From Brevipalpus yothersi (Eukaryota > Arthropoda > Arachnida > Trombidiformes > Tenuipalpidae), in the NCBI GenBank assembly GCA_003956705.1, contig QZCP01000002.1, positions 84,779-148,778 of the forward strand: a DNA stretch of 64,000 bases, written 5' to 3'. Within the stretch, counting starts at the first letter, position 1. Every line of letters begins with the position of its first letter. The position numbers and the translations under genes are program-made. The notes beneath the pieces were generated by a model. The model ran no database searches and was not told where the DNA came from. It worked only from the letters and a program-made list of their open reading frames with translations. Positions 45,480 to 58,756 of this stretch are shown here, piece after piece.

Positions 45480-46619
45480 CCAATTCCCTTGATGAATGGT
45501 TGAATCTTATATCGATGTGACTTTCTCTGTCATCCTTTTACCTTTAACTTTCTCTCTCTCCACATCTTCTGACCCCTTTTCGTACTATACTCTTTATTCC
45601 CTCTCTTCCTCTCTCTCTTTTTTCCTCTGCTCTTTCTCTCCATCTTCTCTGGTCTCAGAGTGATCATCAATCTTATCTGATTGAAGTCCATGTCCAAAGC
45701 TATGGATACTGACCAGTCGAGAAAGCTGATGGAATACTATCGAGGAATGAGAATGGAAGATGCGGCAAGAACAATATTCATAGAATATTATCTGGTCCAC
45801 ATTCTGAAGAGAAAGCACGAAAATCCTGATCATCAAACAAGTACATTCGAAGTATGAAGCGTAAAACTAGCTAGTTATTACAAAATTTTTCCCAAGATAC
45901 TCCCAGGCTCTTTACGAGCTACAAAGCCAACTGACCACTGATAAACTGATTTATTAGTTGTGAGGAAAGTCTAGTGCAAGATGAAAATGAAAATGACGAA
46001 TGATGATGATCATCTATCCTCTCGATCTTATTTGTTTCTCATACTCATCGCTGAGATGATCTATCATCATTCATTTTATCAGAGAAAATAGACAAAATTG
46101 GAGTCCAGTACCTTGGTGAAGGCATATTATCAGAACAAGAACTGAAGTCAAGAAGAGAGAATTGAAGAGAGATGGTGAAGGATAGGCCAGAAAGGAGGGC
46201 CAAAATTACTTGCTCACAGACTATACTCAGATTGTAAGTGATCAAAAAGTGATCAATCGTGATTCCAAAACAAATATACATGTATTTCATTCTACCAAAA
46301 TGAATATAATTCATGATGAAACTTTCGTTTTAGGTGTTCAAGGCAATAATCGAATTGAGTGAGAAGAGTAAAAATCGGATCGAGAGAGCAAAACTGAAAG
46401 AGAGGAGAGAAAGAGAAAATAAATTGGTGTGTCAAATTTTGTCAGTTTTTGTTTTTCCAAATTGACTGACATAAAAGTTTACATCTCTCTATTTTGCTCA
46501 GCATCCTGAGTAACCTCTCAAAAACTTCTCTCATCTCACTCCCTTCTCTCAATCCATCTCTCCTCTCTCATCTTGTCTCTTTTGCCCTCTCTTTACTCAA
46601 CACTCACAGCATCCCGTCC

Positions 46620-46623
<4 letters not shown>

Positions 46624-46682
<59 letters not shown>
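46624..46682. repeat. (CT)n microsatellite, 59 bp
   Basis: Pure CT run inside a longer pyrimidine-rich stretch from about 46480. Confidence 0.95.
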
Positions 46683-46685
<3 letters not shown>

Positions 46686-48394
46686 GCATCAAATTCTAAT
46701 ACTCTCAACTTTCACCAAGCATAACAGTTACAAACCTGACACAAGTTAATATACACGAATATTGAGTGAGTCCAAGTGCCACCGTTCATAAGTCCATTTG
46801 AAATGTTCAGCATTTTGAGTTTTTTGAATTTTGAGTCGACAGTTTGCTTGATGGACTTATGAGAAGCGCGAGAGGATGAAAAGAAGAAAAAGATGAGGAT
46901 AAGTTTCGTCTTTTCTTTCCGTCTTCTTCTTTTTCTTTTTCTTTGAATTTGTTAAACTTTTCTCGATTCGATTGAATGAGCCCCAGCTCATGTCGTCGTC
47001 ACCGTCAAAGTATCATGAATATGAAGGGGAATATTATTATTATATATATATCGTGTCATTCTGTGTTGAATGATTCTTGGGACTGTCAAAAGTGTCATCT
47101 TTGCCGCTCTCTCTCTCTCTCTCTCTCACTCACTTCAATTCTGTACCAAAAATGACAAGAGAGAAGGATAAAAAGAGAGAAAGAAGAGAGAGAAAGTGAC
47201 ATATAAGTGGTGGCCATTGGACTAAAAACCGTTTCGCATGTATCCTCTTGACCTGACAGGCCAATAACTGACAACGTTTCATGTCAAATGATGACGATTC
47301 GTTCAATTTGAAAAGACAGGCCATGTTTGTCAAAAACATTGTCAAAAAAATTTGATCCTCATCTGAGAGAGTGAGAGGAATAGTTCAGAAAAAAGGAGAG
47401 AAATTCAAAGAAGTTTGATGGGAGAGAGAGAGAGAGAATGAAAAAAATTCAATATTATTGATGAGATGCAGTTGATGTAGGGATGAAGAAGTGGAATCGC
47501 TCAGTATCAGCTTCTTTTTTTGGGACATCATTTTGATGTCTTTTCTTTTCCATTTTGTCACATCATTTTTCTTTTTTGGTCCATATTTGTGTCCACTGAA
47601 AGAATTCCATTTTTTTTGACAAACTCCTGTTTGTATTATGCATTCTTTTTTTCCAAAATTGTGAATTTGAATACTTGAAAAAAGCATTCATAGCAACCGG
47701 AAGTAGCTACTAAGTCGGCTAGCTACTCTTAGTTTCAAAGAAAAAATCAAGAATCAATTGAAAATCGGCTTCAGATACTAGACACATTAAGCCTCAATGT
47801 ATAATTAGAGACATCTAGCATTTCTCCTCATTGTAAGTCATTTGGTCATGATATAGCCAATAAACCCTGGGAAAGATTAGCTGAAATTATCATCAATTCA
47901 TCTCAATTGTATATACTAGCATCAGTGAGTATAGATGAAAAGTTGTCCAAAGGTTAATGTTAGCCCATTTTGGTGGATAAAATAAGTGAATGAAAGTCAT
48001 GAGAAGTGGACATCCATTGTTTCAAATTGGAAAAGTGATAAAAGTAACACAAGTGAGGACATTCAGAACAAAGTAATCCTCTGTCTCCACATTAGTGATC
48101 ATCTTTCTCTTGTTTCTTTTGCTTCAAGATGAAGTTGAAGATGAAAAAGTGAGAAATAAGATCAGAAAGCTCACAAAGGCTCGAATGATGACCAAAAAAA
48201 GTTCTGTAAAGATAATGGATGTTGGAAAGATGATTCCAAGTGTCATGTACACTTACGCTTGATCGGTGTTCCAAGTGTGAAGAATGATACATGACGAAAT
48301 GTGATGCTTCAACATTTGACATTGATGATTCGTTTGTAAGAAAGGAATCATTTCCAGTCATCATCATGATAAACTGAATGAATTGGTGTATGGC

Positions 48395-48395
<1 letters not shown>

Positions 48396-48444
<49 letters not shown>

Positions 48445-48456
48445 GAGAGAGAGAGA
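48396..48456. repeat. (GA)n microsatellite, 61 bp, one interruption
   Basis: GA run with a single GTGA interruption near 48441. Confidence 0.95.
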
Positions 48457-48973
48457 CCTTTTATTGTTGTTATCACTTGATAACTTTCAACCAGAATTAT
48501 ACAATTCATTCATTCATCATAAATACTTCTTTCTGATTGATGTCACATTCTATCTCTCATGTCAATTCAGTTTTTTTGGATGATATTATTTTTTTGTCCA
48601 ATATTCATCATCATTCTCATTTGTTCACAAAATGAACATCCGATGTACATATTCAAATTGAACAAAAATACACTCTCATACACTCACACACTGAAAAGAG
48701 TGGAATTTTTGAATGAAAATAAAAGTGAAATGAATGAAGTACACTTCAATTTTGCCTATTTGAATTCGTAATCTTATTCTCTGTCACATCATCGAATTGA
48801 AGTGTAGCTGTCTGATTATTTGAAGAGAAATAGATAGATAAAATAAGACAATGTCACATACAACAGAATGATGCTGGTGAAGAGATGATGTAGATGAGAA
48901 AGAAGAGGGAAAAAAGAAGACAGGATGACATATTTGAAATGCCTCACTTTTGAAACAAATTTTTCACCCAGTT

Positions 48974-48978
<5 letters not shown>

Positions 48979-49015
<37 letters not shown>
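48979..49015. repeat. (CT)n microsatellite, 37 bp
   Basis: Pure CT run. Confidence 0.95.
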
Positions 49016-49022
<7 letters not shown>

Positions 49023-49892
49023 TTTTCTTTGCTCCTCTTCAAATGGGAATGAAAAAACGGAAAGATATATGTGTGCATATATATATATGGAACAAAGTGA
49101 GAAGTTGACATGATGCAGATTGAATCACTGCTTGTCATCAGTATGACACGAGCCATCTCATCATGATGAGCGTGAAAATATATTCCGAAGACTGAGAGAA
49201 GAGAACAAAATATTCTACTTTGACTGAATGTGTGTGAAAAATTAACACACACACACAGACACTCATTGGGAAGAGAAGTTTGTTATTTTTTCATCTGTTC
49301 AATCACTTTCACTTCTTTTTGTGATGTTCGCCGAGAGAGACAGGAACCGGAAACTTCACTTTTGAGTGCCAAAATAGATCTCACCGAAAAAGAGCAATAC
49401 TTAGAGGTATTTGCTATGTGATCTTTGGTATTTCTCAGACATTCTATTGGAAGAATCGTTATAGTTGTGAACGAAAATTTTTAATCACAATCATTATGAC
49501 TGAGAATCCATTAGAAATTTTACCCCAAAAAACAGTTACATGTTGATGAAAATTTTTCTCTACCTCAGCATGCTTCTTACTTGTTTTAGTAAGCTGAGTG
49601 ATTAACTTTTCTATTGTAACTTTGTTACAAACTAAGCCTTTCCAGACTAATAGGATGGAGATGAGTAAGATGGAGATTACATCTTAATTCAGATAAGATA
49701 GAGGGAGAGAGAGAGTTATAAATGAGTGTACAATGAATATTCTAGCAGATAATCGTTCAGGTTGAGGGCTTGATCCAACAATTTCATCAGAATCATCATC
49801 ATGAATTCCTGTTCATTATTGGCTTTATCTATTGAGCCCATGATTCAATGATTCAGTATGTAAAGCTTATAACAGCCAGAGGCGGTGAATTT

Positions 49893-49935
<43 letters not shown>
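49893..49935. repeat. (GA)n microsatellite, about 43 bp
   Basis: GA run with one AAAG interruption near its start. Confidence 0.95.
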
Positions 49936-49936
<1 letters not shown>

Positions 49937-50324
49937 AGAACTTTAGGATTAGATTCAAATAAATTTTGCATGCCTCAGGAGATACATACATGTGAGAGTG
50001 GAGATTAGTTCATCCGCGGAACCCACAATCATTATACCGATACTTACATGCATACACATACACACACACACATACTAAGTCCATTGGCGAGGCCCAAGAG
50101 TCCAGTGGAAATGAATTAGTCGTTGATTTGATCAGAGTATTATTCGAATTTGATCATGAAAACAGTCGTTTGGCGATACTGTGAGATGGTGATTCGGAAT
50201 ACTCGAGGCAACCGAAACGCTCCCAGCTTGGGAATGAAGATGGGCCCATTTATCAAGCTGCAACATCAATGCAAATCACTCCACTTCACCAATTAGTGTA
50301 TCAAATAAATCAAAGCATTTCTCC

Positions 50325-50349
50325 CTCTCTCTCTCTCTCTCTCTCTCTC
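50325..50349. repeat. (CT)n microsatellite, 25 bp
   Basis: Short pure CT run. Confidence 0.9.
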
Positions 50350-53300
50350 CATCTTGTCTCCTTCCTCTTCCCACTTTACTTCATCCATCCTCATCACACC
50401 ATTATATTTGGGCAAATCACAAGAGAGAGGAGAGAGAGAATGGATTATCAAGTGAGTTGAAAGAGCTTGGTTAACAAACTTATTTCATTTCCCTCTCTCT
50501 CTCTCTCTTTATATCTTGAGGCTTTACTTCTTTGATTTATTTGGCCACATTATGCAAGCGAAAATAAGTTAATTTATATGTAGACAATGTTGAAAAAAAA
50601 CTAATGATAATTCTCTCACATGCATAAACTGGGCACATCATTTGATTGAGAAGTCTATATTAAATTGCATGTAACTTGCCCCTTCTATGAGCCCATTCTT
50701 TGTTCTTATACTAAACTCACCACATGAGACATGGGAATGGATGGGTTTGTATGTGTGTGTGTGTTGATTAATTGATTAATTGAACATGCGAGAACCTCAA
50801 AATCATAGGAATTTTTTTGATTATGCTATAACCATAAAGCCAAAGTAAAATTCTTTGTCTCTGTTGAAGTAGCTTTTGAACAATTATCAGATATTACACC
50901 GATTCGCAAACATGTTTCAGCAATAGTTGGACACTATATTTCCTCAAGCTCATCAATGATCTTATCTAATAAAACCCAGTATATTCAAATTACATCTATC
51001 ATAGATTCCATCTTCCTCGTGTTGCTTTCAACCACTTTTTCGAACAATCTCTCATCATAATCGATCATTATTCACCGTTTTCATCACTTCTACATCTGTA
51101 ATGGACTAAAACTCGATCGTCATTCATCCCATCGAAAGATTCATATCTGAAGATGTCTGATATGTCTTTGATATCACTTGCTTGGTTAAAATGCAATGAA
51201 AACTCTCTTTTCCAATGGAGAGGCTAATCATCGATGAGAAAAAAGATGAAAATTTGAACTGAGAATCCAGGTACACATGATGGGAAAAGTGATGAAGATG
51301 AGGATGAAGTGGAAAATATGGTGGAGATAAGAAGGAAAGAATAATAATAATAAAAGTTTACCGCTGTGAGCAAATGAGCATGAGATCATGTTTTGTGAAT
51401 TACGGTTATTATTTCAACACTTCTCACAACTACATAAGCTCTCTCTCTCTCTCTCTCTCTCTTTCCGTTATTTTGATGAACATTATAATTATAATATTTT
51501 TTGCAATTTATTTATTTTTTACCCTCTTCTTCTTCAATCATTTTCTCTCTCTAACCTTCTTATATCTGTGCTTTGCTTTATTGTTTTTATTTATTTTTTT
51601 CTTTGTTGAAATTTATGTCTTCTTTTTTTCTTTCTCTCTCTCTCTTTTAGAAACTAACTTTGCCCATTTACTTGGGCCAATTTTTGCCTCCTAATACTAA
51701 TATTTTTTATGTTCCCTACTTATCACAGTATTATCATCATTATTATTATGATTATTATTATTATGATTATTATTTCTACTTTGTTTCATTTTATCACTCA
51801 AAACTCCCGCATCATCATGATGATACTCCACATCAGTCTCTTTTTTTCTTCTCCGCATCCTTCTGTTTCCTTGTCTCAGCATCCCTCTCTCTTTCTCTCT
51901 TTCTCCCATGACAAACTATGAGTCTCATCACCATCACAATGAATCATGATTATCGCTTGAAAATAATATCAACCTTTATTATATGAGTGTATATGCCCAC
52001 TTTCACTCCATTTTCCACTTTTATTTGTACCAAATCTTCAGGTATAAGGTGAAGAGATGAAAGAAGAAGAAGAAAAAAAACTATAGAAATTAGCTGTTAA
52101 AAAAGTATAAAAAAACAAGTAAGCAGAAAAAGTTCTAAATCATATACAGTAAAAGAGAAAAATTAGAAATATTTTCTCCTCATCCATAGACTTCAGATAA
52201 ATGATCTCATAACAAAAAATTTTACACTATAAAAATTCTTTCTTTCTCTCTTTTGCCTAACATCCACACACACTTAATTCAATGGGATTTGTTTTACAAT
52301 ATTTTTGGCCATCCTCATCTTTTATCCCTCCTCTCATCATGTCTTGATGGCTCTTTACCACATCACTACACACATAAAGAGAGACAGGCAGACACTAACT
52401 TTCGATTGATAAACTTGGTACACATCTTTCCACATGATTATTTTGGAAACCTTTTCGCCTCCAGAATTTTCGATTACTATCATCATCTATCATCATTCAT
52501 TGTCATCTTTTCTTCTCTTTTCCTCCCTTTTTTTTCTCTGGCATGATATCCTCTGTAAATACCAACCAAATCGAAATCACTTCTCCTATCTAAAGATATA
52601 TCATTCACTCATCATCAAATGTATGTGTGAGTGGCAGAGAATCTTGAGTGGCGGGAAAAAAAGTACACACACAGTAGTAGTAGTTATAGTGTACAATCAC
52701 TTGCTCTATTTGCTGTGATATTTTATATGAGATACAAATACTCGCTTCCATTTCCATCACTTGCCCTCAATAGTCCCATCATTGTCCTATGGAATTATCT
52801 TTTCGTCCAAAGTGTCTATGTGATTAGAATACAGAATGAGAGGAAGAGAGAGAGAGAGAAAGTATCTCGGAATCAAAAGAAGAAGCAAAAAGTGAGAAGT
52901 GAAGCAAAGCAATTCCTGTTGAACCAATAATTTTCACACACACAGTATTCCCAGAGTACAGTAATTCATATTCTAAGCATGTAACTGTATTTCTTGTCGT
53001 TCAAAAATCGAACTCTCTAAACATTTGGCAATACAATATATCCATTTGTATTTACCATTCAAGAAATGATGATAATAACTTTCATTTCGATACCAATTTT
53101 GTACTGAACTCTAGTCGATATCACCACCAGCATCAGAGCAATCAATGTATTCCCGAGTGGGAGAGAGAGAGAGAGAAAAAAACTTTCACAAATTTTTCAC
53201 AAGATTCAAAAGGAAGAAGAAAAAAGTTTTCTGGCCACTTTTCCTGTCTTCTTTTTCATCTTTCTTCCTATACTCTAGCAAGTATTATCATCTCTTTTTC

Positions 53301-54178
53301 TCACTTGATGGATGAAAAGCGTGCAAATTCACCTGTCAAAACGTCCAACATTTTTCGTGTTTATACACACTGATTCCTTTTAACCACTGTGAAAAGTTTC
53401 CCCTAATGACAGTGATCATCGGGCAAAAAGTCAAACGAAACTTATAACACACACACATAATACGTATATACTGTCAAAAGGCCACGAAAAAGCGGCTTCA
53501 ATCACTTCTCTCACTTTTTCTTTTTTTCCCGCTTTCTCTACCTCTCTATATACATGCCCATATATATACATTTATAAGTGAAAAGCCAAATGACCACTCT
53601 GGATATACATCCTCTCCTCTGGTGAGGAGGAGATGCATATACACACTATGCAAATTATTCTATTCGTGAGTCGAATTATAAATGATGCATATAGCTGAAC
53701 AGGAAATCAGCATGAACATTTGCCATTGAAGATAGATAAAGAGAAAGAGAGTGAGAAAAGTTAGACCAAAAGGAGGAGAGAGAGAGAATGAAAAGAAAGA
53801 CTGAAGAATTGTGGCCGCAAAAGTTCTAAACGGTACCGTTAATGTCTCATGAGAGAGAGAGAGAGAGAGAAAGAATGGTCCAAGTATCGTTCCACTGGTT
53901 GTGTATGTATGTGTGTGTGCATTTGAGTTGTTGGGCCTGAAGAAAAGTGACAAGATTAATGGTGGAAAAGTATTGGACAAGATCGATGGCCATTCACCAT
54001 ATATTGTGATATGTTCTTCCGAAAGCCATCACTTTTGGCCAACTGTTCAACCCCCTTCAGCACCGAATGACCGATTCCCTGCCATCAAGTTAACAGTATG
54101 AGGCATACACACATACACACACGCTGGATGGGAAACTTTTCTACATGGACATTATTCGATTGATGGGTATTGGTAAAA

Positions 54179-54182
<4 letters not shown>

Positions 54183-54242
<60 letters not shown>
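54183..54242. repeat. (AG)n microsatellite, 60 bp
   Basis: Pure AG run. Confidence 0.95.
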
Positions 54243-54246
<4 letters not shown>

Positions 54247-55845
54247 CGAAGCATCACTTTGACATAAGACTATGATTAACAGCATCCAAATCAATATGTT
54301 AAGGAGATTAATGATGATACATCAATTCAATTAATCAATTTCCACTTAGCCCTTTGCCACTGTGTGTTTGCTTGTGTGACGATAGTATGAATAAAGAGAG
54401 TAAGAGAGATGAAAAAAGATCGAGATTGCTGTTCTACACTCTGATGATGACCGAAATGAAGAAGAGAAAGAAGAGGAAGAAAAAGAAGATGGAATAGAAT
54501 CAAAATGATCTCTGAATGATGATGATGAAAATAGAATCACATGGTGATCCATCTTCCATCAAATGATACGGATATAGTCCAGCAGATTGGATTCCTCTTT
54601 TTTTTCCTATTGATATAATGGACGGATAATGTTGGTTACCATACAAAAATAGGATCACAAGTGAGTATAATCAGGAAGTTCTTGGCCAGCCAGTATGGTC
54701 AAATGTGATGATATTATTGTGAGAACAATTTGATTTGCTGGAAATTTAATCCGTTTTTTCGCATGTGAGTAAAAAAGTGATTACGCCAAGTCTTCTCAGT
54801 GTAAATCTTTCGATTCTTTTTGTGCTTATATTTTTTTCTCTCATCATGAAGCTAAAAATCAATTGTAACTATTACTTGAGGCTAATAAATTCAATCAAAC
54901 AAATTTAGTTATGTATCAAATTTAAATATGAATAGTTCTCAGTGTTGATATTCACAATAAGGCCTCCTCACTAACAACTAACTTTACACATTGTGATTGT
55001 GTAAGTAAGCCATTCAAATGTATGCAAATTCACTGAAAAAGCAACATTTGTTGGAAAAAGATTATGATATTTTATTCATGAGATCCTCAAATCATAAAAT
55101 TATCAAGCTTACCTTTTTGACCATAGAAATATTTTAAAATACTTACTCTCACAAACGCATAGAAAATTTTTTTTCACCAATTGTATTGATCAAATGAGGT
55201 AACATGGACCCACTTATACATACAGGACCTCTCACTGATTTCCAAGAATACATACAAACTGTCAAATATTTCTCTCTTTCTCTGTATGAATTTACATGCA
55301 TGTACACACCATTATTTGCAACATTGGCCATGAGAAACACTCTTTCGGGTTTCCATTCCATTGGACAACACACTGCCGACAATAGTCTTAACAACAAGTC
55401 CCAAAATCCTTTTGATCCTGGTTCCTGTTGATTGTGTGTGTGTGTGCTCGAGGTGCCCAAGTTTCCATGCTTAAGCTGCAATTTAGCCTTTTTGGCGAAT
55501 ACATCGATTGATCGGATGCAAGTGAGAGGAAGAGAATAAAACACATAAATCCACAGAGGCAAAGCTCTAGTAGTGGAGCTTTTTTGGGGGTCTCTCTCTC
55601 TATCTTGTAGGGAATTCTGAAAAGGCTTCTCTTTGATCGGCTCCAATGATGATGTGTCGATACGATTGACCACACAATAGGTACTCTGTGTTACACCCCA
55701 TAAGATTGTCCATGGATTTGCTGTGCCTTATTTCGGCTACATGCTTGGCTTGTAAAGTGTGAACATGCTAAGCCAAATGCTGTACGCAGATTAACTTTGA
55801 TAATCTGGTGAGAGAGAATCTGAATTTTATTCTCAATACAGAAGG

Positions 55846-55849
<4 letters not shown>

Positions 55850-55878
<29 letters not shown>
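55850..55878. repeat. (CT)n microsatellite, 29 bp
   Basis: Pure CT run. Confidence 0.9.
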
Positions 55879-55881
<3 letters not shown>

Positions 55882-56748
55882 TTTTATGGTGAACATGAAG
55901 AAATTCTTCCAAGCCAGTCAGATTAGACTGGCCTCCGAAAAATTGAGACCAGTAAAAGAGTACCTCAAACAATTGAGAGGCTTAACATTTGCATGAGATG
56001 ATTGGACAGCCACTTAATATTCATGATTATAAATTTAAAGCTTTTTTGGCATTAACAAATTCACGATTCTCCCGAATTCCGCCTTGAATACTGCTGGAAT
56101 CCAATTTCAATGGACCATCAAGAAAGGTGAAAAATTAAAGTGGCCTCCAAATCAGCTGATAAAAGCTTCCTCTTGTATGTACAGTTATCTATGGCCGTTT
56201 TGTGTCCAAACCTCTCGATCATTGGCACGCTTGTGTGATTCGATTGAAAAGGTCAATAATTGAGTGTCCACAAATGGACATTCAAAAATTTTCTCTACTC
56301 TCACAGCTTCGAACGAAATGAATTGAATTGATCTGTGTGAAAATTTGTTGCAAATACTTTCACATCTCTGAACGGAAAATTTTTCACATTATTGCTTGCT
56401 CATTCAACACTGAACCATCGAACTTTGAGCCCAACACTCTCACTGGTACATCTACTAAGCTGTTCATGTCAAATTGGACCATAGCCCATGAATGGTTGTA
56501 CCCAATCGGTCAGTCGATTGGCTTAGTTGCTAGAACTGGCCTATTGAGAAGAAGAAGAAGAAGGGAAAGAATGAGAAAGAGGGAGAGAGATGAATGAGTG
56601 TAAAAGCTTTCCATCTTCTACTAATCATTCATCCAGCCCCCTGATGGCCTTTTCTCGCCCTCAGCTGTGTATGTGTATGTGGATCATCATCTCTCATGCT
56701 TTGCCCAAAATTGACTGGCTGGCTTGTCTTATACCATAGACATTTCAG

Positions 56749-56769
<21 letters not shown>

Positions 56770-56810
<41 letters not shown>
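56770..56810. repeat. (GA)n microsatellite, 41 bp
   Basis: Pure GA run preceded by GAAA repeats from about 56750. Confidence 0.95.
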
Positions 56811-56813
<3 letters not shown>

Positions 56814-58235
56814 CACTTGGGACCAGAAAAAGAAAAGTGATCAGAAGCAGTTTAAAGTGTTGTGACGCAGATCATCACTCTTCATACTCCTCATGGAACT
56901 GAGGCAAGCATCTTTTATCACTGATCTTTCTTCGCATTCTTCTTCCAGTCTCTCTCTCTCTCCCTCTTCCCATCAAAGTAGAGGTAGACGAACGGTGAAG
57001 AAGATGGAGATGAAGAACTAAGAAGAAAGAGGACAGCTAAAAGAGAAGAAGAGGAAGAAGATTAATGACCGATCCCCATTGAGAATTTCGGATGACAAAG
57101 ATTGAAGACATGTTGCCCCCCGAATAATGGCTCGTAGTTAACAGATTCGTGAAAGCTTTGGCTGCCATGTATTTATTCTGCCAATCCTTATGTGTATGCC
57201 CCCCCTCTCTCTCTCTTTCTATGTGTGTGTGAACCTTTCACATAGACTCGTGTTTAAATATCTTTCTCGCTTTCTCTGGCTCTGGCCCACTATGGCAACT
57301 TTTCAAAAGTTGGCCCATTCGATTGGCTTTTCAATGTCTGCAAATCATTTGTTTCTGTCCAATTTTCCTGTCCTTCTCACAAATTTTACACTCCTAGAAA
57401 TCTTGTTCACCATTTTATCATAAGAATTTGCAACCGAGAGTGTATTCCAGATTCTGTTGATTTGTTGTACCTAGAGCATCAAGAATTTCAGTTAAACCAA
57501 TTTCGCATGCTTTGAGTCTTTCTAAAAATCGCCGAAATTCTACAAACCTCTCTCCACATGATTGAATGTGTACGGTGGAAACTTTTCCACTCAACTAATC
57601 GTAATAATAATGATGAAAGTTTTGGTGAGAGGCAAGAGAAATTGAATGTCTTTACAAGTGTCACCATTTTGATAGCTTCAGATAGATCTAATTATTATGA
57701 GTGTGAGAGGAAAAAAGATCGGAAAACTGATGAAGACATCAAACATAATGCCACATAATATGCTAATTTATCGAACAAAATTTGTTCTCACTAGCATTCT
57801 GCTAATGATATATATACATTTACATTCACTATCATGCTGATGACTTACACTGAAGCGTGCGGAGGCGGCTATGAGAGGCTACAAGAGGCCAAGATGGGAT
57901 TGAATATGAGCTGAATGGGTCCATCATTCTTTCCCTCTCTCTCTCTCTCTCTTACCATTTAGCTGGATGACTAGAGGACATTCAGTTCTCATGGCTCGAA
58001 AAAGTGAACACTATTTGTGAGGAAGCCCAGTAAAAATGCAAAATTTTTACTATCCATGTTAATCAATGTAATGGACTCGAATGGACAGCCCACAAGCCAT
58101 TTACATATAATGACTTAATTTGAGGCTACATTTCATTCATCCTTATGGAAGCTTTTCCAGTTGCATCGTTTATTTTCGCTTTTAATCCTCAAAGTTTGGG
58201 TGAGAGAGAGAGAGAGAAAAGTGGACATGAATACC

Positions 58236-58266
<31 letters not shown>

Positions 58267-58328
58267 CTAATCATGATTAGTTATTCACAATTAACGGGCG
58301 AAACCACCGAATCATTTGCATAGTAAGC

Positions 58329-58331
<3 letters not shown>

Positions 58332-58378
<47 letters not shown>
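58332..58378. repeat. (CT)n microsatellite, 47 bp
   Basis: Pure CT run; a shorter GA-rich stretch lies about 70 bp before it (58246-58266). Confidence 0.95.
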
Positions 58379-58386
<8 letters not shown>

Positions 58387-58691
58387 TTCTCTCTTTCTCT
58401 GTGAATATGATCAAAAGTATAAAGTATCCACTTCCTGGGCACGAATTTTTCTCTCCACTATTCCTGGAATAACAAATGCCAAACTGTCCCTCTCTCCCTG
58501 TTATCATTATTTTCATGCTTGTATTTCCTGAGAATAGAAAAATGGTGAAACAGTTTAGCCACAATTTCCTTTGGTGAGTATAATCTATTCTTTCTCTCAT
58601 GTCCACAATTTGCCCTCACTGATTCTTTATGTTATTCAGGTGAATCCAATTACTGGACATTCTCTCTTCTCATTCTGATTACTATCGGAGT

Positions 58692-58696
<5 letters not shown>

Positions 58697-58752
<56 letters not shown>
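58697..58752. repeat. (GA)n microsatellite, 56 bp
   Basis: Pure GA run about 320 bp after the CT tract at 58332. Confidence 0.95.

Positions 58753-58756
<4 letters not shown>

Noticed and set aside
54500..54525. Bantam-like microRNA seed (complement of GAGATCATTTT)
   Set aside because: Only the seed matches; the rest of the mature sequence differs and no hairpin is evident.
55149..55673. 174-codon ORF in the gene-poor region
   Set aside because: No domain or signal peptide, overlaps another open frame on the same strand, and contains repeat-derived residues.
58316..58606. Ser/Leu- and Arg/Glu-repeat ORFs across GA/CT tracts, here and at many other places in 41-64 kb
   Set aside because: Translations of dinucleotide repeats, not genes.
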